A stretch of DNA of 23,782 nt from Giesbergeria sp. (GTDB taxonomy: Bacteria; Pseudomonadota; Gammaproteobacteria; Burkholderiales; Burkholderiaceae_C), in contig JAGNUJ010000006.1 in assembly GCA_017987055.1 (NCBI GenBank), positions 1,483-25,264 on the forward strand, written 5' to 3'. The translations under genes were made by a program, and so were the position numbers. Below are positions 1 to 6,953 of this stretch, one piece after another; within the stretch, counting starts at the first letter, position 1; each line of letters starts with the position of its first letter. Under the pieces are notes generated by a model. It saw only the letters and a list, made by a program, of their open reading frames with translations. It was not told the DNA's origin and ran no database searches.

Positions 1-227
1 AGGCACGTATCCTCGAAATCACCACCCAATGCCGCCCGACTCTGGCGGACAACCTGCCGATGATTCGCCAAACCGCACCGCGCACGCTGGAAATCAACGG
101 CTTGTACCGCCACGGCTACATGATTGCCCCGGCCATGCTGGACGTAACACTCGAAGTGCTCGCCACCGGCCAGTCCACCTTGGCCAGCCGCTTTGGCTTG
201 TCGCTGCAATTGCAGGGCGAGCGCTAA
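1..227 (+). CDS. thiO: Glycine oxidase ThiO, C-terminal fragment
   Basis: The window opens inside a gene read in the frame starting at base 3 and ending at TAA 225-227, leaving about 74 codons. The visible tail carries RPTLADNLPMI and, further on, the NGLYRHGYMIAP motif, the C-terminal signature of the FAD-dependent glycine oxidase ThiO, followed by a short tail ending LQGER. ThiO oxidises glycine to the imine that ThiG uses to build the thiazole of thiamin. thiS starts 28 bases later on the same strand, which supports the call. The FAD-binding N-terminal half lies outside the window, so catalytic residues cannot be checked. The family is well supported; a related D-amino-acid oxidase-like deaminase is the only realistic alternative. 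Confidence 0.85.
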   Translation, partial: ARILEITTQCRPTLADNLPMIRQTAPRTLEINGLYRHGYMIAPAMLDVTLEVLATGQSTLASRFGLSLQLQGER

Positions 228-255
228 ACCCCCTCTTTGTTGAAATTTTTGCGCC

Positions 256-465
256 ATGCACCTCAATATCACCGTCACTGTCAATAACAAACCCTGCGAA
301 CTGCCCGCAAACGCCACCGTGGCCGAGGCACTGGCTGCCGTCCAAGCCCAGCTGCCGTATGCGGTGGCCGTCAACACTGCGTTTGTGCCGGCGGCCCAGC
401 ACGCCAGCCACCCGCTGCAAGACGGCGACCGGTTGGAAGTTATTTCACCTGTCACTGGTGGTTAG
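256..465 (+). CDS. thiS: Sulfur carrier protein ThiS
   Basis: A 69-residue ubiquitin-like protein ending in Gly-Gly (PVTGG), the diagnostic ThiS tail that is adenylated and turned into a thiocarboxylate, then gives its sulfur to ThiG for thiazole formation. The beta-grasp pattern is visible: MHLNITVTVNNKP, then ATVAEALAA, then the DGDRLEVISPVTGG end. Length matches the family (about 65-70). It lies between thiO and thiG on the same strand. There is no clear Shine-Dalgarno before the ATG, so it may be translated by coupling with thiO. The stop codon is followed directly by a dispersed repeat element (466-523). MoaD would be larger and would not sit in a thi cluster. Confidence 0.95.
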   Translation: MHLNITVTVNNKPCELPANATVAEALAAVQAQLPYAVAVNTAFVPAAQHASHPLQDGDRLEVISPVTGG

Positions 466-523
466 AAGGCTTTTTGGCCTCTAGCCCTTTAAATACGTGC
501 GCTAGCAGCTATCAATTTTGATA
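466..523 (-). repeat. Dispersed AGCTGCTAGCGC-type repeat, copy 1
   Basis: This element fills most of the 90-base gap between thiS and thiG and begins on the base after the thiS stop. On the minus strand it reads ATAGCTGCTAGCGC, then an A-rich part with AAAGGGCTAGAGGCC, then a short T/A run. CTAGC and GCTAG in it can pair as a 5-bp stem. It aligns without gaps over 58 bases to a segment inside folP (18177-18234; about 40 of 58 identical by hand), and its 36-base core aligns to 16451-16486 (23 of 36). Other copies are listed separately. Confidence 0.8.
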
Positions 524-555
524 AACCACTCCTTTTTATCTTTTCAATCTCTGCG

Positions 556-1368
556 ATGAACACTCCTGCTATCGACGACGCACTGGTCATGTATGGCCAG
601 TCTTTCCCCAGCCGCTTGCTGCTGGGCACCGCCCGCTACCCTTCGCCTGCGGTGTTGCAAGCGGCAGTGCAGCGCTCGCAACCAGCGATGGTCACGGCAT
701 CGCTGCGCCGCCAAGGCAGCAACCCGGCCGAAAGCGGCCAAGGCTTTTGGGAACTGCTGCGCGGCCTGAACGTGCCGGTGCTGCCCAACACCGCCGGCTG
801 CCACAGCGCGCAAGAAGCCATCACCACCGCACACATGGCGCGTGAAGTGTTCAACACGCCGTGGATCAAGCTCGAAGTGATTGGCGACGACTACACCCTG
901 CAGCCCGACACGCTGAACTTGGTCGCAGCGGCTGAGACGCTGATCCGCGACGGTTTTTACGTGCTGCCCTATTGCACGGAAGACTTGGTGCTGTGCCAGC
1001 GCTTGGTCGATGTCGGCTGCCAAGTGGTGATGCCGTGGGCGGCGCCGATTGGCACCGGGCGCGGCCCGGTCAACCCCTACGCCATGCAAATGCTGCGCGA
1101 GCGGCTGTCGGTGACGATGCTGGTCGATGCGGGTTTGGGCCTGCCATCGCACGCCTGCCAAGTGATGGAATGGGGTTTTGACGGCGTACTGCTCAACACC
1201 GCCGTGGCGCTGGCGCAAGACCCGGTGGCAATGGCCGGGGCTTTTGCCGATGGCGTGCGCGCCGGCCGCAGCGCCCGCCTTGCCGGGGCGATGCAAGCCC
1301 AAGACGCCGCGCAACCCAGCACGCCCGTGCTGGGCACACCGTTTTGGCACCACGATCAACCGGCTTGA
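556..1368 (+). CDS. thiG: Thiazole synthase ThiG
   Basis: A 270-residue TIM-barrel protein that joins 1-deoxy-D-xylulose 5-phosphate, the glycine imine and ThiS-thiocarboxylate sulfur into the thiazole phosphate of thiamin. Visible family signatures are SRLLLGTARYPS (19-30), LPNTAGCHSAQEA (76-88), the Schiff-base lysine in WIKLEVIGDD (Lys105), PWAAPIGTGRG near 180, and the phosphate-binding segments LVDAGLGLPSHA and DGVLLNTAVALAQDP. Length is normal. The start is the ATG at 556; a second in-frame ATG at 589 is possible, and neither has a clear Shine-Dalgarno. thiE follows 21 bases later, so thiS-thiG-thiE most likely share one transcript. No TPP riboswitch is seen; it would be expected ahead of thiC or the operon head, outside the window. 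Confidence 0.96.
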   Translation: MNTPAIDDALVMYGQSFPSRLLLGTARYPSPAVLQAAVQRSQPAMVTASLRRQGSNPAESGQGFWELLRGLNVPVLPNTAGCHSAQEAITTAHMAREVFNTPWIKLEVIGDDYTLQPDTLNLVAAAETLIRDGFYVLPYCTEDLVLCQRLVDVGCQVVMPWAAPIGTGRGPVNPYAMQMLRERLSVTMLVDAGLGLPSHACQVMEWGFDGVLLNTAVALAQDPVAMAGAFADGVRAGRSARLAGAMQAQDAAQPSTPVLGTPFWHHDQPA

Positions 1369-1389
1369 AGGAAATTGAAGGCAATCACG

Positions 1390-2298
1390 ATGGAGATGGA
1401 CATCAATATCAGCGCCCTCGCGGAAAACATCGTGCGCAAGCACGCGCCGACGTTTGCGCCTTACACCCCGCAGCCGCTGCCCGACAGCACAGAAACCGCC
1501 CCCATCTACCGCGCCGCCCTGCAAGCCTGCAGCGAACTGGGTTTTATCGCTATCGACGCCGACTGCTTAGCGCGCGCTTGGCAAGCCCGCTTTGAGCACA
1601 CCGGCGACGCCAACATCGCCCGCTGGCCGCAAACCGCCGCCTACTTTGGCCTGCAACCCACGCCACCAGAGCAAGCCTTTGCTGCCTGCCCGCGCAATTT
1701 GGGGCTGTACGCGGTGCTGCCCGACGCGGCGTGGGTCGGGCGCATGGCGCGCGCCGGCGTACCCACGGTGCAACTGCGCTTTAAATCAAGCGATGCCGCT
1801 GCCATCGAGCGCGAAGTCCACGCCGCCGTAGAGGCCGTGCGCGGCACCAACGCGCTGCTGTTCATTAACGACCATTGGCAAGTCGCGCTGGCCGCTGGCG
1901 CTTATGGCGTGCATTTGGGTCAAGAGGATTTAGCTGCACTGCAGCCGCACGAAGTCGCTGCGCTGCGCGCCTCGGGCGTGCGTTTGGGGGTCAGCACGCA
2001 TGGTTACGCCGAAATGCTGCGCGCCGCCGCCGTCTGGCCGAGCTATATCGCCATGGGCGCGGTATTTCCGACCACGCTCAAGCGCATGGAGACCGCACCG
2101 CAAGGCGTGGCGCGGCTGGGGTTCTATGCCAAGCTGATGCAGCAGTTTCCACTGGTGGCGATTGGCGGCATTGGTGCTGAGCACTTTGCGCAGATTGCCG
2201 CTACTGGCGTCGGCTCGATTGCCGTGGTGCGGGCGCTGGTCAACGCGCCAGACCCTGAAGCCGCAGCAGCCCAGCTTATGCAAGCAATGGCGACTTGA
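1390..2298 (+). CDS. thiE: Thiamine-phosphate synthase ThiE with N-terminal extension
   Basis: Couples thiazole phosphate with the pyrimidine pyrophosphate to make thiamin phosphate. I choose the ATG at 1390 because GAAGG at 1377-1381 is correctly spaced before it; a TTG at 1375 would add five residues. The 302-residue product has the ThiE core in its C-terminal two thirds (about 104-302): QLRFKSSD (128-135) at the pyrophosphate site, FINDHWQVALAAGAYGVHLGQ (158-178), LGVSTHG (199-205), MGAVFPTTLKRME (222-234) and VAIGGIG (256-262). The first about 100 residues, which include a possible helical stretch and a tryptophan-containing loop, have no counterpart in short 210-residue ThiE proteins and I do not recognise a domain there. 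It is the last gene of the thi run and converges with the FimV-like gene. Confidence 0.93.
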   Translation: MEMDINISALAENIVRKHAPTFAPYTPQPLPDSTETAPIYRAALQACSELGFIAIDADCLARAWQARFEHTGDANIARWPQTAAYFGLQPTPPEQAFAACPRNLGLYAVLPDAAWVGRMARAGVPTVQLRFKSSDAAAIEREVHAAVEAVRGTNALLFINDHWQVALAAGAYGVHLGQEDLAALQPHEVAALRASGVRLGVSTHGYAEMLRAAAVWPSYIAMGAVFPTTLKRMETAPQGVARLGFYAKLMQQFPLVAIGGIGAEHFAQIAATGVGSIAVVRALVNAPDPEAAAAQLMQAMAT

Positions 2299-2301
2299 AA
2301 C

Positions 2302-2321
2302 CCTAGCTATAGGAGGCTAGG
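2302..2321. terminator. Weak inverted repeat between convergent thiE and FimV-like genes
   Basis: CCTAGC (2302-2307) and GCTAGG (2316-2321) form a 6-bp stem with an 8-base loop in the 27-base gap between two convergent stop codons. There is no long T run on either side (only GTTTC on the minus strand). A role as a shared weak terminator is inferred from position only. Confidence 0.3.
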
Positions 2322-2325
2322 TGCC

Positions 2326-4677
2326 TCAAAAATCCATAGGCTTGCCCTTGTCATCTTCCAAATCAAAGCGGGCTTCAAAACGGTCGCTGACGGCACCAAA
2401 GCCAATCGACGCGCCTGGCGCTGGCGGCGGTGTCACGGCTAGCGCTGGGATAGCGCTCTCAGTCAAGAGTGGCAAATCGGCCAGCTCCAGCGCATTGGGA
2501 TCAGACAAATCCAAATCCAAATCCAAATCCAACGTCCAAGCGCTCTGAGTGGCGCGGGGCTGAGGTGCAGGTGCAGGCACAGGCGCTGAAGCCAGCGCCG
2601 CCCGGTTAGACAACTGGTGGGCATCGTACTCAATCAAGTTACCCAAGGCTGGCGCAGCTTGCGCGGCCTCCAAAGCCAAGCTGGCCTCAGACTGCGCCAC
2701 GGGCAAAGGCGCGAGCAAGGCCGCATCCAAAAACGGTGCCAAATCAAAATCCACCTCGTCTAACGCCGGCAAAGCGGCAGGCGACAAAAGGTCTTGCTCT
2801 GGCAAATTCAAGGGCTCCAGCGGCGGCGACTGCGCTGGCTCGGCGACGGTGTGCGGCATCGTGCGCTGACGCGGCGGTGGTGCGCCGCGCGTCTCGGCCG
2901 GAATGGTGCTGGCAATCGCGTAGAGCAACAGCAAATCGTCGTAAGCCGGCAGCTCAAACGGCTCGACCACGGTTTTTTGACCGTTGTGCTGACAAAAAAT
3001 ATAGCTCTCTAGCAACGCCAATACCGCGCTGTCACTCCACACAGCTTCGATGCTGGCCGCAACGTCGGGGTAGTCGAGCAAGGTGCGGCGGCCGCCGCCT
3101 TGGAAGGCTGAAAACTCGGGCACCAAGGCATTAAAGTGCTGCTGAAACTGCGCCCGCAAATCGCTGAAATCAGTGCGGCGGCTGAGTGAGCGGTACAAAC
3201 GCAACAACTCCAAATACATCAATGGCGAGGCAGTGCGGTTCTCTTCAATATGCTGCTTCATCACCTCAATGGCTTGCTCATGCTCGCCCACCGAGATAAA
3301 AAACTCAGCCTGCTGCTGCAAATCAAACAGCTCTTCAGGGTGCAACATGCGCACCGCCCCGACTGTCGCCGGCGCCAGCTCAGCGTGCGTCGCCTGCTGC
3401 TGCGCAGCTACGGCGGCATCTGCCGGAACGGGCATGGGCGCGTCAGGCGGCACCAAAGCAGCGCTCTTGGCCAGCGAAAGCGGTGCCGTAGCTGGCTGCG
3501 CCGCTGCGGTAGGGGCAGGCGCAGCCGCAGGCAAAGGCGCTGGTGCGGTCAGGCTCTCGGAATCGATCGAGGCAGCAGAGGCGCGCTCTTTGTCGCGCAA
3601 AGCCTCTGAATGGCTCCAATCTGAATCAAAACGCTGCACCGGCTTATAGCTGCGCATACGCTGCCACAGCCAAGCCAGTGCGGCGCATATCAGCACCAGC
3701 AAAGCCAGCAGGCTGTAGAGCAATGCGACCGGAAAGCGCTGGACATCGAGTGTGTCCACCCGCTTTTGCAAGGCGCTGACAGTGGTCTGCATTGTGGCGC
3801 TGCTGGCGCGAGCAGCGTCGATTTCAGCCTGCAACTGCTGCAAGCGCAGCTGGGTTTGCTGCACGTCTTGGGCAGAGATATTGAGCAGTTGCCACAGCGC
3901 GGCCGCCTGAGTACGCTGCTGGCTGGACTTTTCGCTGGGCTCCTGTTGCAACTGGGGCGACAGGCGCAGCGGCGCAAGGGTCGATTGCGCCAGCCAATCG
4001 CCCAGCGGTTCTACCGTGAGCCGGGATTTGTGCAGCGCAGCGGGCGCGCGCTCGCCAAGCGGGGCAGCGGCTTGCGCGCTGCCAATCTCCAGTTGCTGCT
4101 TCGGTGGTGTGGGCGACTTAGGCGATTTAGGCGGTTGAGGTGATTGAGGTGGCTTGGACTGCTTAGGCAGTTTGGCCGGTTGCGCTGTTTTGCTTGTTTG
4201 TACTACTTGTGCTGATGGCTCTGCTGCTTGCGCTTTTTCGGGCGCAAAAGGCTCCGCCGCCGCTGCAGGCGCAATCACCAATGGCCGCTTGCTTGCCACC
4301 AAGGCAGCGGGCACATCGGCAAAAAAGTCATAGTTACGCACCACGGTGCCCGAGCAACCCACAGACAGGCGCAGGCTCAAAATCGGCTCCATCACCACCG
4401 CCGAGGACAGCACCCGCACCGAAGGCGCGCGCCCCGCCAGCACCGGCAGTGCCGTAATGCGCAGGCGCGAATTGTCAATAAAGGTTTCGCCCGCCTGCAC
4501 CGAGGCGCGCACGCAGGCAAGGTTGAGCTCGGTGCCAGGGTCAGTGTGGATATCAAACACCAAATCCAAAGGCTTGCCAAGCAACACACGGCCATGTGCC
4601 TCGCCCAAAGACAAAGCGGAGGCGCTGGAAACAAAAAGACCTACTGCGAGGCCTAACAATGTGTTACTTAATTTCAC
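2326..4677 (-). CDS. FimV-like inner-membrane protein
   Basis: A 783-residue protein starting at GTG 4677 (no upstream alternative before an in-frame stop). Residues 1-21 are a signal peptide ending ASA. Residues 22-125 are a FimV-type N-terminal domain beginning LSLGEAHGRVLLGKPLDLVF. A Lys/Pro-rich stretch follows (about 165-195), then a coiled coil (about 267-312), one membrane helix (about 316-338) and an acidic Ala/Pro-rich cytoplasmic part with a TPR-like segment (HPEELFDLQQQAEFFISVGEHEQAIEVM) and the DLDLDLDL run near 716-725. This matches FimV/TspA-type proteins, which bind peptidoglycan and act in polar organisation, type IV pilus assembly or motility. I see no LysM motif, so cell-wall binding is uncertain. 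I leave the symbol empty because FimV homology is recognised by architecture rather than full-length similarity. Confidence 0.75.
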   Translation of the reverse strand: MKLSNTLLGLAVGLFVSSASALSLGEAHGRVLLGKPLDLVFDIHTDPGTELNLACVRASVQAGETFIDNSRLRITALPVLAGRAPSVRVLSSAVVMEPILSLRLSVGCSGTVVRNYDFFADVPAALVASKRPLVIAPAAAAEPFAPEKAQAAEPSAQVVQTSKTAQPAKLPKQSKPPQSPQPPKSPKSPTPPKQQLEIGSAQAAAPLGERAPAALHKSRLTVEPLGDWLAQSTLAPLRLSPQLQQEPSEKSSQQRTQAAALWQLLNISAQDVQQTQLRLQQLQAEIDAARASSATMQTTVSALQKRVDTLDVQRFPVALLYSLLALLVLICAALAWLWQRMRSYKPVQRFDSDWSHSEALRDKERASAASIDSESLTAPAPLPAAAPAPTAAAQPATAPLSLAKSAALVPPDAPMPVPADAAVAAQQQATHAELAPATVGAVRMLHPEELFDLQQQAEFFISVGEHEQAIEVMKQHIEENRTASPLMYLELLRLYRSLSRRTDFSDLRAQFQQHFNALVPEFSAFQGGGRRTLLDYPDVAASIEAVWSDSAVLALLESYIFCQHNGQKTVVEPFELPAYDDLLLLYAIASTIPAETRGAPPPRQRTMPHTVAEPAQSPPLEPLNLPEQDLLSPAALPALDEVDFDLAPFLDAALLAPLPVAQSEASLALEAAQAAPALGNLIEYDAHQLSNRAALASAPVPAPAPQPRATQSAWTLDLDLDLDLSDPNALELADLPLLTESAIPALAVTPPPAPGASIGFGAVSDRFEARFDLEDDKGKPMDF
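2506..2529. repeat. Four tandem CAAATC hexamers in the FimV-like gene
   Basis: Four perfect copies of CAAATC lie head to tail inside the FimV-like coding sequence. On the coding (minus) strand each reads GATTTG and gives Asp-Leu, producing the DLDLDLDL stretch near residues 716-725. Because the unit is six bases, slippage would change length without breaking the frame. Confidence 0.9.
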
Positions 4678-4784
4678 TTTTATGTCTGGTGTGTGGCGTT
4701 GATTTTGTCACATTTTGTTGTATTAACGAGAGATTCATTACTCCCACGCTGGATTGAAGCGCTTGCATCGCAGGCAAGCAGACT

Positions 4785-4833
4785 CAATTTTGATAGCTGC
4801 TAGCGCTTGTCAAATAAGGATTTGAGACTGTTT
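4785..4833 (+). repeat. Dispersed AGCTGCTAGCGC-type repeat, copy 2
   Basis: In the 220-base gap between the flavoprotein and FimV-like genes. It contains TTTTGATAGCTGCTAGCGC (4788-4806) followed by an A-rich part (AAATAAGGATTTGAGAC), the same order as copy 1 in opposite orientation. Just before it, GCTTGC (4761-4766) and GCAAGC (4774-4779) form a separate 6-bp inverted repeat. Confidence 0.75.
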
Positions 4834-4841
4834 CATATCGC

Positions 4842-4876
4842 AAACCTTTTATAAACGTGCGGTTTAAGCTATTGTT
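4842..4876 (-). repeat. Dispersed repeat, TTAAACCGC variant, copy 3
   Basis: On the minus strand the core ATAGCTTAAACCGC (4859-4872) replaces the usual ATAGCTGCTAGCGC. The same variant core occurs at 16473-16486, also between 3' ends or tandem genes. AAACC (4842-4846) and GGTTT (4861-4865) can pair as a 5-bp stem. It is 22 bases beyond the flavoprotein stop codon, so it could act as a 3' structure for that gene. Confidence 0.6.
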
Positions 4877-4897
4877 TTATTCGCATCTTTACAAAAA

Positions 4898-6238
4898 TTA
4901 TTCCTTGCCGCCCTGCTGCGCCAGCCATTGCGCTGCGCCTTGGCCGGCGCGCACGCCGCTGGCCATGCAGGCGGTGAGCAAATAGCCGCCCGTGGGTGCC
5001 TCCCAGTCGAGCATTTCGCCGGCGCAAAACACGCCGGGCACGGCCTGCGCCATCAGCTGCGCGTCCAGCGCCTCAAAGGTCACGCCGCCGGCGGTGCTGA
5101 TGGCTTCGTCAATCGGCCGCGCCGCCACCACGGTGATCGGCAGCGCTTTGATCGCGGCGGCCAGCTTTGGCAAATCGGCCACGCCGTCTTTGCCCAGTTG
5201 CTCATACAACAGGCCCATCTTGATGCCGTCCAGCCCCAGCCGGCTTTTCAGGTGGCTCGACAGCGAACGGGTGCCGCGTGGGTGGCGCACCTCTTTGAGC
5301 ACGCGCTCGGGCGTGTGGTCGGGCAGCAAATCGAGCGTGAACGTCGCATGGCCGTGGGCGCTGATTTCGTCGCGCAGCAGGGCAGAGACGGCGTAAATCA
5401 AACTGCCTTCGACGCCGGTTTGCGTGGCGACAAATTCGCCCCGGCGGCTGAAGTGCTGGCCAGCGCTGTCGGTAAACGTGACTGCCACGGTTTTAAACGG
5501 CTGGCCGGCAAAGCGCTCGGCAAAGTGCGCGCTCCAACCCACCTCTGGGCGGGGCGTTTGGCCAAGCAGCTCTTGCAAGAACTCGCGCCGGGTTTCGCCC
5601 GCTGCAGCGCCTTGGCGTGGCACGTCAAAGCCGCAATTGCTCGGCTGCAGCGGCGCGGTGGCGATGCCGCGCTCGGCCAACCACGCCAGCCACGCGCCGT
5701 CGGAGCCCAACCGCGCCCAACTGCCACCGCCCAGTGCCAGCACCACAGCGCGCGCTTGCACGGTGATGTCGCCCGTCGGCGCTTGAAACTGCAACGCCCC
5801 AGTGCTGTCCCAGCCTATAAAACGGTGGCGCATGTGAAATTGCACGCCTTGGCTGCGCAAGCGCTGCAACCACGCGCGCAGCAGCGGCGCAGCTTTCATA
5901 TCGGCCGGAAACACCCGTCCCGAGGTGCCAATAAAGGTTTCCACGCCCAAATCGCGCGCCCAAGCACACACTTGCTCAGCGCCAAACGACTCCAACAGCG
6001 GTGCCAGCTGCGCTTGGCGCGCGCCGTAACGGCTGACAAACGGCACCATAGCCTCAGAGTGCGTCAAGTTCAGCCCGCCCTTGCCAGCCAGTAAAAATTT
6101 GCGGCCGACGCTGGGCATGGCGTCAAACACATGCACTTGCGCGCCGGCCTGGGCCAGCGCTTGCGCGGCCATCAGGCCGGCGGGGCCTGCGCCGATGACG
6201 ACAGCGTCACAAGCAGAAGAAAGAGAGTTGGGGTTCAT
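4898..6238 (-). CDS. TIGR03862-type FAD/NAD(P)-binding flavoprotein (HI0933/YhiN superfamily)
   Basis: A 446-residue predicted oxidoreductase. I take the ATG at 6238 (MNPNSLSSACDAVVIG); the open frame extends upstream to 6367, but that stretch would run into the trxA start and lacks homology. The N-terminus has the dinucleotide-binding motif GAGPAG (16-21), followed by GRKFLLAGKGGLNLTHSE (45-62), characteristic of the TIGR03862 branch. An ALGGGSWARLGSDG motif lies mid-protein and the flavin-closing GEMLDWEAPTGGYLL segment near the C-terminus. The substrate of this family is not known to me; it is soluble, with no signal peptide. It is divergent from trxA across 122 bases. There is no obvious Shine-Dalgarno, and the region upstream is A/T-rich. 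Confidence 0.85.
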   Translation of the reverse strand: MNPNSLSSACDAVVIGAGPAGLMAAQALAQAGAQVHVFDAMPSVGRKFLLAGKGGLNLTHSEAMVPFVSRYGARQAQLAPLLESFGAEQVCAWARDLGVETFIGTSGRVFPADMKAAPLLRAWLQRLRSQGVQFHMRHRFIGWDSTGALQFQAPTGDITVQARAVVLALGGGSWARLGSDGAWLAWLAERGIATAPLQPSNCGFDVPRQGAAAGETRREFLQELLGQTPRPEVGWSAHFAERFAGQPFKTVAVTFTDSAGQHFSRRGEFVATQTGVEGSLIYAVSALLRDEISAHGHATFTLDLLPDHTPERVLKEVRHPRGTRSLSSHLKSRLGLDGIKMGLLYEQLGKDGVADLPKLAAAIKALPITVVAARPIDEAISTAGGVTFEALDAQLMAQAVPGVFCAGEMLDWEAPTGGYLLTACMASGVRAGQGAAQWLAQQGGKE

Positions 6239-6245
6239 AATTTTT

Positions 6246-6297
6246 TCAATTTTGCTATCACGGTCATAGCATTCACGCCTAGACCTAGCGCAGTGCA
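6246..6297. repeat. Possible degenerate copy of the dispersed repeat
   Basis: In the divergent gap before trxA, CAATTTTGCTATCA followed by ATAGCA and later CCTAGCGC resembles the repeat core (CAATTTTGATAGC ... TAGCGC) with extra bases between. TGCTAT (6253-6258) and ATAGCA (6266-6271) also form a 6-bp inverted repeat with a 7-base loop. The match is partial, so assignment to the family is tentative. Confidence 0.35.
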
Positions 6298-6360
6298 AAC
6301 GCTGGTTTCTGTCACAATGGCCGCACTTTATCCCGATCAGCTCCCTATAAGGAAAGTGCA

Positions 6361-6693
6361 ATGGCAAGCGACCTCATCAAACATGTTTCTGACACCGATT
6401 TTGAAGCCAACGTGCTCAAGGCCGCCGGCCCCGTGCTGGTGGATTACTGGGCCGAGTGGTGCGGCCCGTGCCGCGCCATTGCGCCCATCCTCGACGAAGT
6501 GGCCAGCGCTTACCAAGGCAAGCTACAAATCGCCAAAGTCAATGTCGATGAGAACCGCGAAATCCCAGCCAAATACGGCATCCGTGGCATTCCTACGCTG
6601 ATGCTCTTCAAAGATGGCCAGCTGGCCGCCACCCACGTCGGTGCGTTGAACAAGTCGCAGCTGACCGCGTTTATTGACGAACAGCTGGCTTAA
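6361..6693 (+). CDS. trxA: Thioredoxin 1
   Basis: A 110-residue thioredoxin, the cytoplasmic dithiol reductant for ribonucleotide reductase, methionine sulfoxide reductases and others. The active site WCGPC is present (Cys34 and Cys37) in the context [17 protein letters not shown], and the cis-proline follows in GIRGIPTL (Pro78). Length and fold pattern are standard. AAGGAAA lies about six bases before the ATG and fixes the start. The gene is followed by a strong hairpin (6712-6743) and then rho. trxA next to rho is a common proteobacterial pairing. Nothing unusual is visible. Confidence 0.97.
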   Translation: MASDLIKHVSDTDFEANVLKAAGPVLVDYWAEWCGPCRAIAPILDEVASAYQGKLQIAKVNVDENREIPAKYGIRGIPTLMLFKDGQLAATHVGALNKSQLTAFIDEQLA

Positions 6694-6711
6694 AGCCTTC
6701 TAACGCCTCTT

Positions 6712-6743
6712 AAGCCGCAGCGCAGCCGTTTGCGCTGCGGCTT
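6712..6743 (+). terminator. Hairpin terminator after trxA
   Basis: A perfect 13-bp inverted repeat (6712-6724 with 6731-6743, AAGCCGCAGCGCA and its complement) with the 6-base loop GCCGTT, 18 bases after the trxA stop. The T run after it is short, so termination may be incomplete and allow some read-through towards rho. Confidence 0.75.
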
Positions 6744-6880
6744 TGCAGCAACAGCACTGCAAGCCCCCATTTTTTGCCCGCGCCTGACCACGCCATCGGC
6801 CTTTAAAAGTTTTCCTGCATAATTCGACCCGATCCCTGGCTCACACGCATTGGCCAGTTTGATCCTCCAGGCCAGCCAGA

Positions 6881-6953
6881 ACTGTCAACAGCAGCCTTCT
6901 CGGCACTCAGCCTCTCTCCCTGATTCATATTCACTCCGCCAAGGAGTCACCCC
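6881..6953 (+). promoter_or_regulatory. C-rich leader of rho, possible Rho-binding autoregulatory site
   Basis: The 73 bases before the rho start are C-rich and G-poor (about 30 C to 11 G by hand count), with pyrimidine runs such as CCTCTCTCCC and few pairing options. Rho utilisation sites have this composition, and rho is autoregulated in other bacteria by Rho-dependent termination in its leader. The rho Shine-Dalgarno AAGGAG (6941-6946) lies at the end of the region. A CATAAT box at 6818-6823 could be the -10, but no convincing -35 is visible. The regulatory role is inferred. Confidence 0.35.

Noticed and set aside
1..540. TPP riboswitch (thi-box) for the thiamin genes.
   Set aside because: No CTGAGA-type thi-box core is visible; it would be expected upstream of the operon head outside the window.
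2985..3030. ATAGCTCTCTAGC inside the FimV-like gene resembles the dispersed repeat core.
   Set aside because: Only the core resembles it; the A-rich middle and GGC end are not recognisable, so it may be chance.
4898..6094. Long open frame of 388 codons on the plus strand (4928-6094) opposite the flavoprotein gene, and similar long antisense frames opposite other genes.
   Set aside because: Compositional shadows of high-GC coding sequence; their translations are Ala/Arg/His/Gln-rich and lack family motifs.
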